A stretch of 64,000 bases of DNA from assembly GCA_024397995.1 (NCBI GenBank), contig CP073746.1, positions 2,108,001 through 2,172,000 of the forward strand. The letters are read 5' to 3'. Every line of letters begins with the position of its first letter. Positions within the stretch are counted from its first letter, which is position 1. The notes beneath the pieces were generated by a model. That model worked only from the letters and a program-made list of their open reading frames with translations. It ran no database searches and was not told the origin of the DNA. This document shows, piece by piece, positions 1-8,675 of the stretch. The translations under genes were made by a program, and so were the position numbers. Origin of the DNA: a bacterium SCSIO 12827. GTDB taxonomy: Bacteria; Pseudomonadota; Alphaproteobacteria; Rhodospirillales; Casp-alpha2.

Positions 1-1
1 C

Positions 2-520
2 TCCCGCAGTTTCGGAACCACCGTGCGGGACCGCGCAGAATTGGCGTCCCGCCTGCATCACTTCGCGTCACGGGCGGCGGAAAGACTGCGCCAGGGCGGA
101 TTGGTGGCAAGCGCCGTCAATGTGTTCATCAAAGGCAACACATTCCGCCCCGATCTGCCGCAGCACGCAAACAACGTCACGGTGGAATTGCCTTTCCCGA
201 CATCGGATACGGGGGACATCGTGCGGGCCACCTTACAAGGCCTCGGCAGGCTGTACCGTCCCGGCATCCCCTACAAGAAAGCGGGCGTCCTGATGCTGGA
301 GGTTTGTAACACCAAACTGGCCCCGCGCAGCTTGTTCGCCGCCCCCGACCCGCGCCGCGACCGGCTGATGCAGACAATGGATAGCCTGAACGCCAAACAC
401 GGCCCGGGCACCCTGTGCTACGGTGAAATCCCCCAGCCCCGCACTTGGTACATGACCCAGCGCCACCGCTCACCGCGTTTCACGACCCACTGGCGGGAAT
501 TACCGGTGGCGCGCACCTAA
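2..520 (+). CDS. umuC: DNA polymerase V subunit UmuC-like, C-terminal part (5' truncated by window edge)
   Basis: This is the last 172 codons of a Y-family translesion polymerase. The frame is open from base 2, and its first residues SRSFGTTV match the little-finger region that UmuC proteins carry, so the GTG at 23 is internal rather than a start. The C-terminal block with RLMQTMDSLNAKHG and RSPRFTTHWRELP is the DUF4113-type tail of UmuC, which is absent from DinB. The catalytic palm lies outside the window. UmuC homologues copy past DNA lesions during the SOS response; the promoter and any umuD partner are off the left edge. Identity is firm for the tail; completeness cannot be judged. Confidence 0.85.
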   Translation, partial: SRSFGTTVRDRAELASRLHHFASRAAERLRQGGLVASAVNVFIKGNTFRPDLPQHANNVTVELPFPTSDTGDIVRATLQGLGRLYRPGIPYKKAGVLMLEVCNTKLAPRSLFAAPDPRRDRLMQTMDSLNAKHGPGTLCYGEIPQPRTWYMTQRHRSPRFTTHWRELPVART

Positions 521-596
521 TCCAAAAGGCCGCGGCCAGGGCCGCTCACCCCGAACAGACCCGACCAATCGTAAATCAGCATGATTTATGGAGAAA

Positions 597-674
597 TGGG
601 GTGGCTGATGGGATTTGAACCCACGACCCTCGGCACCACAAGCCGATGCTCTAACCAACTGAGCTACAGCCACC
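597..674 (-). tRNA. tRNA-His (GTG anticodon)
   Basis: The minus strand folds into a full cloverleaf. The acceptor strand GGTGGCTG pairs with CAGCCACC, an extra G(-1) faces C73 as expected for tRNA-His, and the encoded CCA lies at 597-599. The anticodon loop TTGTGGT (635-641) holds GTG at 637-639. The T-arm GTGGGTTCAAATCCCAT is canonical. Confidence 0.97.
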
Positions 675-763
675 ATTCGGACCCTTTTGGAGCCCCGGAG
701 CCGCCAATTTACTGGGCGCGGCCCACGAAAGAGCGCCCTGTGTAATCCCCTGCCCCGCTTACG

Positions 764-1111
764 TCAAGCGGGCTTGAAATGAAGCGCCAGCCAGACCGTT
801 TCCGTGTCCGCCGCCGTCCATTCGACGCGGTGGCGCTTGTGCGCCGGCAGCAGCAGGAAATCGCCGGGTCCGAGGGTATGGGGGGCGGCCTCGCCCTCGA
901 TCAATAGCCCGGCTTCACCCGCGAGCAGAATCACCCATTCATCTTCGGCCTGATCGTACCACGCGCCCTCGAGCGTCGCATGGCCGGTGGAGACGATGCG
1001 CTCCAGCCGGAAGGCCCCGCCTTCGGCCAGGCGGGTGAATACCTCTGCCCCCTTCCCGTCCGGCAGATCGGCGAAAAGGTTGGCGATCGCGGCCTTGTTG
1101 AATTCGCTCAT
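764..1111 (-). CDS. Small cupin-domain protein
   Basis: This 115-residue protein has a single cupin barrel. Residues 36-115 carry a DEWVILLAGEAGLLIEG strand pair and a GPGDFLLLPAHKRHRV motif with the histidines typical of a metal-binding cupin. The frame stays open further upstream, but the ATG at 1111 begins the conserved part and a longer start would run into the divergent aminotransferase gene. It is transcribed away from that gene over about 100 bp of shared upstream DNA. No substrate can be assigned. Small cupins of this kind are usually stand-alone stress or sugar-binding proteins. Confidence 0.8.
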   Translation of the reverse strand: MSEFNKAAIANLFADLPDGKGAEVFTRLAEGGAFRLERIVSTGHATLEGAWYDQAEDEWVILLAGEAGLLIEGEAAPHTLGPGDFLLLPAHKRHRVEWTAADTETVWLALHFKPA

Positions 1112-1210
1112 GACCGTTGCCTCCGCCCGACCGTCTACCATAGAGTGCCGCCCACCGGAAACGGGCCGCCAAGGCCCCGATACAAAGACCACCAGACGGA
1201 GAATGCATCC

Positions 1211-2380
1211 ATGGTACAGATGGCCGCCGCGATGTCGCGGCTTGGCACCGAAAGCGCCTTCGAGGTTCTGGCCCGCGCCAATGCGCTGGCCGCCCAGGGC
1301 AAGGACATCATCAACCTCGGCATCGGCCAGCCCGACTTCAAGACCCCGCCGCATATCGTCGAGGCCGCCATCAAGGCGCTGAAGGACGGCCATCACGGCT
1401 ATACCCCCGCCAACGGCATCCCCGAGCTGCGCGAGGCCGTGGCGCGCGACATCGCCCGCCACCGCAAGGTCACGGTCGATCCCGCCGACGTCATCATCGT
1501 GCCGGGCGGCAAGGTCACCATGTTCTTCGCCGTGCTGGCGCTGGGCGAGCCGGGGGCGGAGATCATCTATCCCAACCCGGGATTCCCGATCTACGAAAGC
1601 GTCATCAAGTTCACCGGTGCCACCCCCGTGCCCATGGCCCTGCACGAAGACAAGGGCTTCGCCTTCTCGGCCGAGGAAGTGTTGGCCCTGATCACGCCGC
1701 GCACCCGGCTGATCATCCTGAACTCACCGGCCAACCCCACGGGGGGTGCCGTGCCGCGGGAGGAAATGGACAAGCTGGCGGCGGGCCTGGCCGAACACCC
1801 GCATGTCACCATCATGTCCGACGAGATCTATTGCCGCATGCTGTACGACGGGCGCGAGCACGTCAGCCTGCTGGAATACGAGCATCTGCGCGACCGGGTG
1901 ATCCTGCTCGACGGCTGGTCCAAGACCTATGCCATGACCGGCTGGCGCATGGGCTATGGCGTATGGCCGAAATCCATGGTCGAACCGATCACCCGCCTGG
2001 CCATCAACTGCAATTCCTGCGTCAACGCGGCCAGCCAGTTCGCCGGCATCGCGGCGCTGGACGGGCCGCAGGACGCGGTCGACGATATGGTCAAGGCATT
2101 TGACGAACGCCGCAAGGTCATTTTGCGCGAGTTGAACCAGATCCCGGGCTTCCGCTGTGCCGAGCCTGGGGGGGCCTTCTACGCCTTCCCCAATATCGAG
2201 GGAACGGGATTGTCGTCCATGGAGTTGCAGAACAAGCTGTTGAACGAGGCCGGCGTGGCGATCATTTCCGGCACCAGCTTCGGCGCCCAGGGCGAAGGTT
2301 ACATCCGCTTTTCCTACGCCAATTCCAAGGAGAACATCCTGAAGGCCGTGGCCCGCATCCGGGATTGCCTGTCCGGTTAA
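1211..2380 (+). CDS. Class I/II pyridoxal-phosphate aminotransferase (aspartate aminotransferase type)
   Basis: This 389-residue fold-type I aminotransferase has the IGQPDF substrate-loop motif near residue 37, LNSPANPTGG near residue 170, a D-E-IY block, and the PLP-binding lysine in SKTYAMTGWRMGYG near residue 238. Length and motifs fit the aspartate/aromatic aminotransferase subfamily, cytosolic and moving amino groups between glutamate and 2-oxo acids. The ATG at 1211 follows GGAG and begins just before the conserved SRLGTESAFEV segment. The gene stands alone and ends at a strong terminator at 2406-2445. The exact amino acid substrate cannot be read from sequence. Confidence 0.88.
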   Translation: MVQMAAAMSRLGTESAFEVLARANALAAQGKDIINLGIGQPDFKTPPHIVEAAIKALKDGHHGYTPANGIPELREAVARDIARHRKVTVDPADVIIVPGGKVTMFFAVLALGEPGAEIIYPNPGFPIYESVIKFTGATPVPMALHEDKGFAFSAEEVLALITPRTRLIILNSPANPTGGAVPREEMDKLAAGLAEHPHVTIMSDEIYCRMLYDGREHVSLLEYEHLRDRVILLDGWSKTYAMTGWRMGYGVWPKSMVEPITRLAINCNSCVNAASQFAGIAALDGPQDAVDDMVKAFDERRKVILRELNQIPGFRCAEPGGAFYAFPNIEGTGLSSMELQNKLLNEAGVAIISGTSFGAQGEGYIRFSYANSKENILKAVARIRDCLSG

Positions 2381-2405
2381 CACGGCCCCCGTCCGCAACG
2401 ATCTC

Positions 2406-2445
2406 AAGGGCATGTGCCGAAATTATTCGCACATGCCCTTTTTTT
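2406..2445 (+). terminator. Rho-independent terminator after the aminotransferase gene
   Basis: A perfect 12-bp stem (2406-2417 with 2429-2440) with an 11-nt loop runs into a T-tract ending at 2445. It separates the aminotransferase gene from glnBA. Confidence 0.92.
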
Positions 2446-2498
2446 CGGCATTATGGATGGGCAGGCGGTTGACTCAGGACCGCCAAATTGCATGGTAA

Positions 2499-2996
<498 letters not shown>

Positions 2997-3009
2997 CCGT
3001 CCGGTTCCC

Positions 3010-3027
3010 GCCGGCGGTTCCGCCGGC
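3010..3027 (+). other. GC-rich hairpin between glnB and glnA
   Basis: A perfect 8-bp stem, GCCGGCGG-TT-CCGCCGGC, sits 14 bp after the glnB stop. It has no T-tract, so it is more likely an RNA-processing or mRNA-stabilising structure than a terminator. Confidence 0.5.
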
Positions 3028-3099
3028 GCGCCAGGAAGGCCTACACCAAAGCGCGTTCAAAATATCGTCTGGACACTTAGTCAAGAAAAGGAAGCAGGT

Positions 3100-4521
3100 A
3101 TGAGCTTGGATATAAAAACACCGGCGGAATTCGTTAAATACGTGACGGACAACGAAATCCCCTTCGTTGATCTTCGCTTCACGGACTCCCGCGGGAAATG
3201 GCAGCACCTCACCATGGTGTCGGATTTCGTCACCGAGGCTGAATTCGAAGACGGCATCATGTTCGACGGCTCGTCGATCGCCGGCTGGAAGGCGATCAAC
3301 GAATCCGACATGGCGCTGATCCCCGACGCGTCCACGGCGGTCATGGACCCGTTCTCGGCCCAGCCCTGCGTGATCCTGTATTGCGACGTTCTCGACCCGG
3401 TCACCGGCCAGGGCTACGAGCGCGACCCGCGCTCCATCGCCAAGCGCGGCGAAGCCTATCTGGGCACCACCGGCATCGGCGACACGGCTTATTTCGGCGC
3501 CGAGCCGGAATTCTTCGTGTTCGACGACGTGCGCTATGCCGTCGACATGAACAAGTGCTTCTACGAGTTCACGTCTGAAGAAGGCCCCTATGTCTCGGGC
3601 ACCCTGTTCGACGAAGGCAACCTGGGCCACCGCCCGGGCGTCAAGGGCGGCTACTTCCCCGTGCCGCCGGTTGACTCATGCCACGACCTGCGCGGCGAAA
3701 TGGTCAGCGTGATGCAGGAAATGGGCCTGACCATGGACAAGCATCACCACGAAGTCGCCGCGTCCCAGCACGAACTGGGCATGGCCTTCTCGACCCTGGT
3801 GCGCGCGGCCGACAACGTGCAGATCTACAAGTACTGCACCCAGATGGTCGCCCATACCTACGGCAAGTCGGCGACCTTCATGCCGAAGCCCGTGGCCGGC
3901 GACAACGGCACCGGTATGCACACCCACCAGTCCATCTGGAAGGACGGCAAGCCGACCTTCGCGGGCTCGGGCTATGCCGACCTGTCGGAAACCTGCCTGT
4001 ACTACATCGGCGGCATCATCAAGCATGCGAAGGCCCTCAACGCCTTCACCAACCCGTCGACCAACTCCTACAAGCGCCTGATCCCCGGCTTCGAAGCCCC
4101 GGTTCTACTGGCCTACTCGGCCCGCAACCGTTCGGCCTCCTGCCGCATTCCGTATTCGGGCAGCCCCAAGGGCAAGCGTTGCGAAATCCGCTTCCCGGAC
4201 GCCACGGCCAACCCGTATCTGGCGTTCACGGCCATGATGATGGCCGGCCTCGACGGCATCCAGAACAAGATCCATCCGGGCGACCCGATGGACAAGGACC
4301 TCTACGATCTGCCGGCCGAAGAACTGGCGGGCGTTCCCACCGTCTGCGGCTCGCTGCGCGATGCCGTCCAGGCGCTGGACGCCGACCGCGACTTCCTCAA
4401 GAAGGGCGACGTCTTCACCGACGACGCCATCAACGGCTACATGGATCTTAAGTGGGAAGAAATCTACAACTTCGAACACACGCCGCATCCGGTTGAATTC
4501 ATGATGTATTACTCCTCCTAA
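3100..4521 (+). CDS. glnA: Glutamine synthetase type I (GlnA)
   Basis: The 473-residue enzyme makes glutamine from glutamate, ammonia and ATP as a cytosolic dodecamer. Visible family landmarks are [11 protein letters not shown] near residue 52, the AEPEFF metal/glutamate motif near residue 132, [11 protein letters not shown] near residue 215, and [13 protein letters not shown] near residue 330. The KDLYDLP segment near residue 400 contains the adenylylation tyrosine used by GlnE, marking the GSI-beta class. The ATG at 3100 is preceded by AAGGA. It is probably co-transcribed with glnB and possibly has a promoter of its own in the 103-bp gap. A long palindrome follows the stop codon. Confidence 0.97.
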   Translation: MSLDIKTPAEFVKYVTDNEIPFVDLRFTDSRGKWQHLTMVSDFVTEAEFEDGIMFDGSSIAGWKAINESDMALIPDASTAVMDPFSAQPCVILYCDVLDPVTGQGYERDPRSIAKRGEAYLGTTGIGDTAYFGAEPEFFVFDDVRYAVDMNKCFYEFTSEEGPYVSGTLFDEGNLGHRPGVKGGYFPVPPVDSCHDLRGEMVSVMQEMGLTMDKHHHEVAASQHELGMAFSTLVRAADNVQIYKYCTQMVAHTYGKSATFMPKPVAGDNGTGMHTHQSIWKDGKPTFAGSGYADLSETCLYYIGGIIKHAKALNAFTNPSTNSYKRLIPGFEAPVLLAYSARNRSASCRIPYSGSPKGKRCEIRFPDATANPYLAFTAMMMAGLDGIQNKIHPGDPMDKDLYDLPAEELAGVPTVCGSLRDAVQALDADRDFLKKGDVFTDDAINGYMDLKWEEIYNFEHTPHPVEFMMYYSS

Positions 4522-4531
4522 GACAGACGGC

Positions 4532-4566
4532 GGGCGGGACCGCGCGGTCCCGCCCTGCCCTGTTTT
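4532..4566 (+). terminator. Terminator after glnA
   Basis: A perfect 24-bp palindrome at 4532-4555 forms a GC-rich stem of up to about 10 pairs 10 bp after glnA, followed by a short TTTT at 4562-4565. A second, weaker GGGGGC/GCCCCC hairpin with GATTTT lies at 4625-4661. Confidence 0.7.
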
Positions 4567-4669
4567 CGGAAACATCACGACCAATCGGAAGACCGGCGTT
4601 CAACCGGTTTTACGCGCCAAACTTGGGGGCTCTGTCGTTTCGGCGGCGGGCCCCCGATTTTCTTGGGGG

Positions 4670-5515
4670 CTACGCCTCGTGGCCCGGCGGCGGCAGGTCG
4701 CGGGGGTCGAGGGCCCGGCCGTGCAGCACCGGCATCAGGTCGAAATAGGGCCGGATGATGGGTGACGCCGATCCTTCGAAATCCGCGAACGGCCCGTCAA
4801 AGAACACCACGCCCTCGTGCAGCATGACCGTGCGCGGCTGTAGCCGGCGCAGCAAATCCTTGTCATGGGTGACGATCAGGGTCGTCCGATGCTTGCCCGA
4901 CCGGGTCGGCGCCACATGCGTGCGCGCGATCAGGTCGTGCATGGTCGACGCCGTGGTCGGGTCCAGGCCCGTGGTCGGCTCGTCGTAGAACAGAACCTCC
5001 GGGTCCATGGCAAGGGCGCGTGCCACGGCCAGGCGCTTGGCCATGCCGCCGGACAGCTCGTTCACGTCCGTCGCCATGAAATCGTCGGTGTCGGGAAGAT
5101 CGACCGCCACTAGGACCTTTTGCGCGACGGCGATGATCTCGGGCTCTTCGAGGCCCCGCACTTCCGACAGCCACAGGCCGATATTGTCCAGCACCGTGCC
5201 GGAAAACAGGGCGTTCCTCTGGAATACCACACCCCAATGGGTATGCAGGCGGTCGGTCTCCATCGTATCCAGCGCCGTCAGGTCGATCAAGGGGGCGCCG
5301 TCCATGTCGTGGTCGGCGACGAACACGCGCCCTTGATCGGGGTCGAGGCGGCCCAAGATGTGGTTGAGCAGAACCGTCTTGCCGCTGCCCGAGCCGCCGA
5401 CGATGGCGACGATTTCCCCCCGTTCGATCGACAGGTCGATGCCGGTAAGCACCCGATGCGCGCCGAAGGCCTTGCACAGGCCGTCAATCCTGATTTCCGC
5501 CGGCGCGCCGTTCAT
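4670..5515 (-). CDS. ABC transporter ATP-binding protein, MlaF-like
   Basis: This 281-residue nucleotide-binding subunit has Walker A GGSGSGKT near residue 38, the Q-loop in VVFQRNALF, signature LSGGMAKR, Walker B VLFYDEPTTGLD and a switch histidine in IVTHD. The MAKR form of the signature and the overall layout resemble MlaF/Ttg2A, the ATPase for retrograde phospholipid or solvent-resistance transport. No MlaE permease is adjacent; the only MCE-domain partners visible here are at 50945-51910. The start ATG at 5515 lies 37 bp after the upstream reductase gene, so the two may be co-transcribed. Transport substrate is inferred from family only. Confidence 0.85.
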   Translation of the reverse strand: MNGAPAEIRIDGLCKAFGAHRVLTGIDLSIERGEIVAIVGGSGSGKTVLLNHILGRLDPDQGRVFVADHDMDGAPLIDLTALDTMETDRLHTHWGVVFQRNALFSGTVLDNIGLWLSEVRGLEEPEIIAVAQKVLVAVDLPDTDDFMATDVNELSGGMAKRLAVARALAMDPEVLFYDEPTTGLDPTTASTMHDLIARTHVAPTRSGKHRTTLIVTHDKDLLRRLQPRTVMLHEGVVFFDGPFADFEGSASPIIRPYFDLMPVLHGRALDPRDLPPPGHEA

Positions 5516-5552
5516 CAGGCCGGGGCCACGCGGGCCCGTGGCGGGTGGGCCC

Positions 5553-6542
5553 TCATCCCCGCACCTTGACGGGTTCGTACTCCTCCAGCCGGTCCGTGGC
5601 CGGGGCCGGGGTGCGCGACAGGGCGGCGACGGCATCCCACAGGTCCTGGGTCATCTTGACGTCCACGGACTTGAGCGAAGGTTCCAACTGCTTGACGTTG
5701 CGCGCACCGACGATGGGGGCCGTGACCGCCGGATTGGCCGCGACCCAGGCAACGGCCAGGGTCACCGGATGGATGCCCTGCTTTTCCGCGAACTCCGTGA
5801 ACCGGCCGGCGGTTTCCAGCATCCAGTCGTCGGAATAGCGCACGGCGTATTCCTGCTTGTCCTTGACCCGGCCGACCTTGGGCTGCACGCCGGGGCGGTA
5901 TTTGCCCGACAGCATGCCGCCGCCGACGGGGCTGTAGGTGATGACGCCCATGCCTTCCGCCTGGGCCTGGGGGAAAATTTCCGCCTCGACCGCGCGCTTG
6001 ACCAGATTGTACATGGGCTGGATCACGTCGAACTTGGTCCAGCCGTTCTTTTCCGAAATGCCCAGGGCTTTGGCGACCTGCCAAGCGGCATAGTTCGACG
6101 CCCCGATGTAGAGCACCTTGCCAGCACGGACCAAGTCCTCCAACCCGCGCAGGACTTCTTCCAGCGGCGCCAGTTTCTCGAAGCGGTGCATGAACAAAAC
6201 GTCCAGACGGTCGGTCTTGAGCCGTTTCAACGAGTCCTCGACCGCCAGGGCGACGTGGCGGCGGTTGCCCCCGCCCGAATTGATGTCGCCCCGAATGTTA
6301 TTGAAGCATTTGGACGTGATGACCAGGTTGTCCCGCTCGCCCTTCATCAGCTCGCCCAGGATGGTTTCCGCCTTGCCCTTGGTATAGGCGTCTGCGCAAT
6401 CGAAGAAGTTGACGCCGATGTCGCGTACCTTCTTGTACATGGCCTTGGACGCGGCCTTGTCGGCTTCCGCCCCGAAGGACATGGTACCGAAGCATAGCTG
6501 CGACACGCGCACACCCGTGCGACCCAAAGTTCTGTATTCCAT
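5553..6542 (-). CDS. Aldo/keto reductase family oxidoreductase
   Basis: The protein has 329 residues and the AKR TIM-barrel pattern. The catalytic tetrad is visible as Asp48 and Tyr53 in FDCADAYTKGKAE, Lys78 in VITSK and His119 in LFMHRF. IGASNYAAWQ and ITYSPVGGGMLSGKY are further AKR landmarks of the subgroup annotated as NADP-dependent oxidoreductases. The ATG at 6542 follows GGAGGAA. It reduces carbonyl substrates with NADPH, but the physiological substrate is unknown. It may form a pair with the downstream ABC ATPase gene. Confidence 0.88.
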   Translation of the reverse strand: MEYRTLGRTGVRVSQLCFGTMSFGAEADKAASKAMYKKVRDIGVNFFDCADAYTKGKAETILGELMKGERDNLVITSKCFNNIRGDINSGGGNRRHVALAVEDSLKRLKTDRLDVLFMHRFEKLAPLEEVLRGLEDLVRAGKVLYIGASNYAAWQVAKALGISEKNGWTKFDVIQPMYNLVKRAVEAEIFPQAQAEGMGVITYSPVGGGMLSGKYRPGVQPKVGRVKDKQEYAVRYSDDWMLETAGRFTEFAEKQGIHPVTLAVAWVAANPAVTAPIVGARNVKQLEPSLKSVDVKMTQDLWDAVAALSRTPAPATDRLEEYEPVKVRG

Positions 6543-6763
6543 GGATGGTTCCTCCCGTCGGCGCTCCCGGCGCGATGCGGGACGCGGTTGTGATTGGTTG
6601 TGGCGCAGATTGCCGGGCCGATGCGAAAGACGCAAGGAAAAGGCCGCTTTCTTACCCCTTACTTACCCTTTACCCCACATCATCGGTTGCGCAAAACCGT
6701 GTGTAATTCCAATATGATGGATTACATCCTTACAGCACCTCTTTTCCCGGATCGCGGAAAATT

Positions 6764-8557
6764 ATGGAACTCTCGAACCATCTCATCCTGATCGGATCTG
6801 CCCTGATCTTGGTCAGCATCATCGCCGGCACCTTGTCGTCGCGGTTCGGGGCTCCCTTGCTGTTGGTGTTCCTGGTGCTCGGCATGCTGGCCGGCGAAGA
6901 TGGTCCAGGCGGGCTCAAATTCAACGACTACGACACCACCTATCTGGTCGGCAGCATCGCGCTCGCCATGATCCTGTTCGACGGTGGTCTGCGCACCCGG
7001 TGGAAGGATTTTCGCAGTGTCAGCGCGCCGGCCGCGGTACTGGCGACTGCCGGGGTGCTGATCACCGCCGCCATCACAGGCGTCGCGGCGCGGTTCCTTC
7101 TTGGCGTCGATTGGCTGGAAGGCCTGCTGATCGGATCGATCGTCGCCTCGACGGATGCGGCAGCGGTGTTTCTACTGCTGTCGGCGCGGGCCATGCGCCT
7201 GCGCGACCGGCTCAGCTCGATCCTTGAGGCCGAGGCCGGGCTCAACGACCCCATGGCCGTGCTGCTGACGATTACCTGCGTCGGTTTGATCACATCGACG
7301 GACCCATCCTTGACCCTTGATACGGCGACCATCGTCGCCGGGCAGTTTTCCCTGCAGATTGTCGGCGGGCTGCTGGCCGGGCTGTTCGGGGGGTATGCCC
7401 TGCTGACGGCACTCAACGGCCTGAGCATCGCATCCGGCCTTTATCCGGTGCTGGCCGCATCGGGGGCTTTGCTGCTGTTCGCCGGTGCCCAGGAAATCGG
7501 CGCCAGCGGGTTCCTCGCCGTCTACATCGCGGGCCTTGTCGTCGGCAACCGGCGGCACAAGGCGACTCTGCTGATCAACCGCTTCCACGACGGCCTGGCT
7601 TGGCTGTGCCAGATCATCATGTTCCTGATCCTGGGCCTGCTGATCACGCCCAGTTCCCTTATCCCGGTCATCCTGCCCGCCGTCGCCATCGCCGCCGCCC
7701 TGATGTTCATCGCCCGGCCCGTCGCCGTGGGGTTGTCCCTGGCGGCGTTCCGTTATCCGCCCCGTGAAATCGCCTTCGTGTCCTGGGTCGGGCTGCGCGG
7801 CGCCGTGCCCATCTTCCTCGGCACCATTCCCGTAATCGCCGGTGTCGACAACGCGGAAACCTATTTCGGGGTCGTCTATGTCGTCGTCATGGCCTCGCTG
7901 ATCGTGCAGGGGTGGAGTGTCAACGCCGTCGGTCGGCGCCTGGGCGTGCTGCTCGCTCCCCGCCCGGCACAGCCGCCCCGGGTCGAAATCGACCTTCCCT
8001 CGGATCTCGGCAAGGACATGACCGCCTATACCGTCCAGGCGCGCAGCATGGCGCTGCGGCGTGATCTGTCCCGCCTGCCGTTGCCGGAAAACATCGACGT
8101 CGTCTCCATCATCCGTGACGGCATCCTCCGGACCCCTGCCGATCTCGAACGCCTGGCCCCGGGGGATGATGTGATCCTGCTTGCGCCACCGGATCAGACG
8201 GCGGCGCTCGACCGCTTGTTCGGCGCGCGGCAGCCCGGTCAGAACGACCCCGACGCGGTCGGCGAGTTCTCGTTCGATGCCCAAGCCCCCCTCGGGGCGA
8301 TCGCCGACGCCTACGACTTCTGGATCCCCAAAAACCGACGCGAGACACCGGTCGGCGATTTCCTGCGCCGCAACCTTTTGCGCATGCCCATCGCCGGGCG
8401 TCGCCTGCACTTGGTTTCGGTCGAACTGATCGTCCGGCGCGCGGAGAACGGCCGGATCATCACCGTCGGCATTGAACTGGACCCGGTAGCGGGCCGCTGG
8501 CGGCGCCTGTTCGATCTCACGAAGGTCTGGCTGGAAAGCCGCCTCGGCCGGCGCTGA
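6764..8557 (+). CDS. CPA1-family potassium (sodium)/proton antiporter, NhaP2/CvrA type
   Basis: This 597-residue inner-membrane antiporter has about 12 hydrophobic segments in residues 1-390. Key motifs are FDGGLRTRW near residue 71, STDAAAVF near residue 130 and EAGLNDPMAVLL near residue 158, which carries the paired acidic ion-binding residues of CPA1 exchangers. The soluble tail holds a TrkA-C-like domain (about 400-480) and then a CorC/HlyC-like domain (about 490-565), the arrangement of NhaP2/CvrA. It would exchange K+ or Na+ for H+ in pH and osmotic control. A second antiporter of another family follows 118 bp downstream. Confidence 0.88.
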   Translation: MELSNHLILIGSALILVSIIAGTLSSRFGAPLLLVFLVLGMLAGEDGPGGLKFNDYDTTYLVGSIALAMILFDGGLRTRWKDFRSVSAPAAVLATAGVLITAAITGVAARFLLGVDWLEGLLIGSIVASTDAAAVFLLLSARAMRLRDRLSSILEAEAGLNDPMAVLLTITCVGLITSTDPSLTLDTATIVAGQFSLQIVGGLLAGLFGGYALLTALNGLSIASGLYPVLAASGALLLFAGAQEIGASGFLAVYIAGLVVGNRRHKATLLINRFHDGLAWLCQIIMFLILGLLITPSSLIPVILPAVAIAAALMFIARPVAVGLSLAAFRYPPREIAFVSWVGLRGAVPIFLGTIPVIAGVDNAETYFGVVYVVVMASLIVQGWSVNAVGRRLGVLLAPRPAQPPRVEIDLPSDLGKDMTAYTVQARSMALRRDLSRLPLPENIDVVSIIRDGILRTPADLERLAPGDDVILLAPPDQTAALDRLFGARQPGQNDPDAVGEFSFDAQAPLGAIADAYDFWIPKNRRETPVGDFLRRNLLRMPIAGRRLHLVSVELIVRRAENGRIITVGIELDPVAGRWRRLFDLTKVWLESRLGRR

Positions 8558-8675
8558 GGGAAATCGGCCCGACAACGGTTCAATCCCGGAGAAAAACCCT
8601 TTAACCTCGATTCAGGTATGCAGGTCACCGTCCGGTCGGCAAACCTTTCCGGAACCGAATGCTTAAGGACCGCCC

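Noticed and set aside
764-1645. An upstream extension of the cupin gene into the aminotransferase gene
   Set aside because: The extra 178 residues are antisense to the aminotransferase and have no family features; the ATG at 1111 starts the real domain.
4625-4661. A second terminator downstream of glnA (GGGGGC/GCCCCC)
   Set aside because: The loop is long and the T run short; it could work, but the palindrome at 4532 is sufficient and this one is not listed as a feature.
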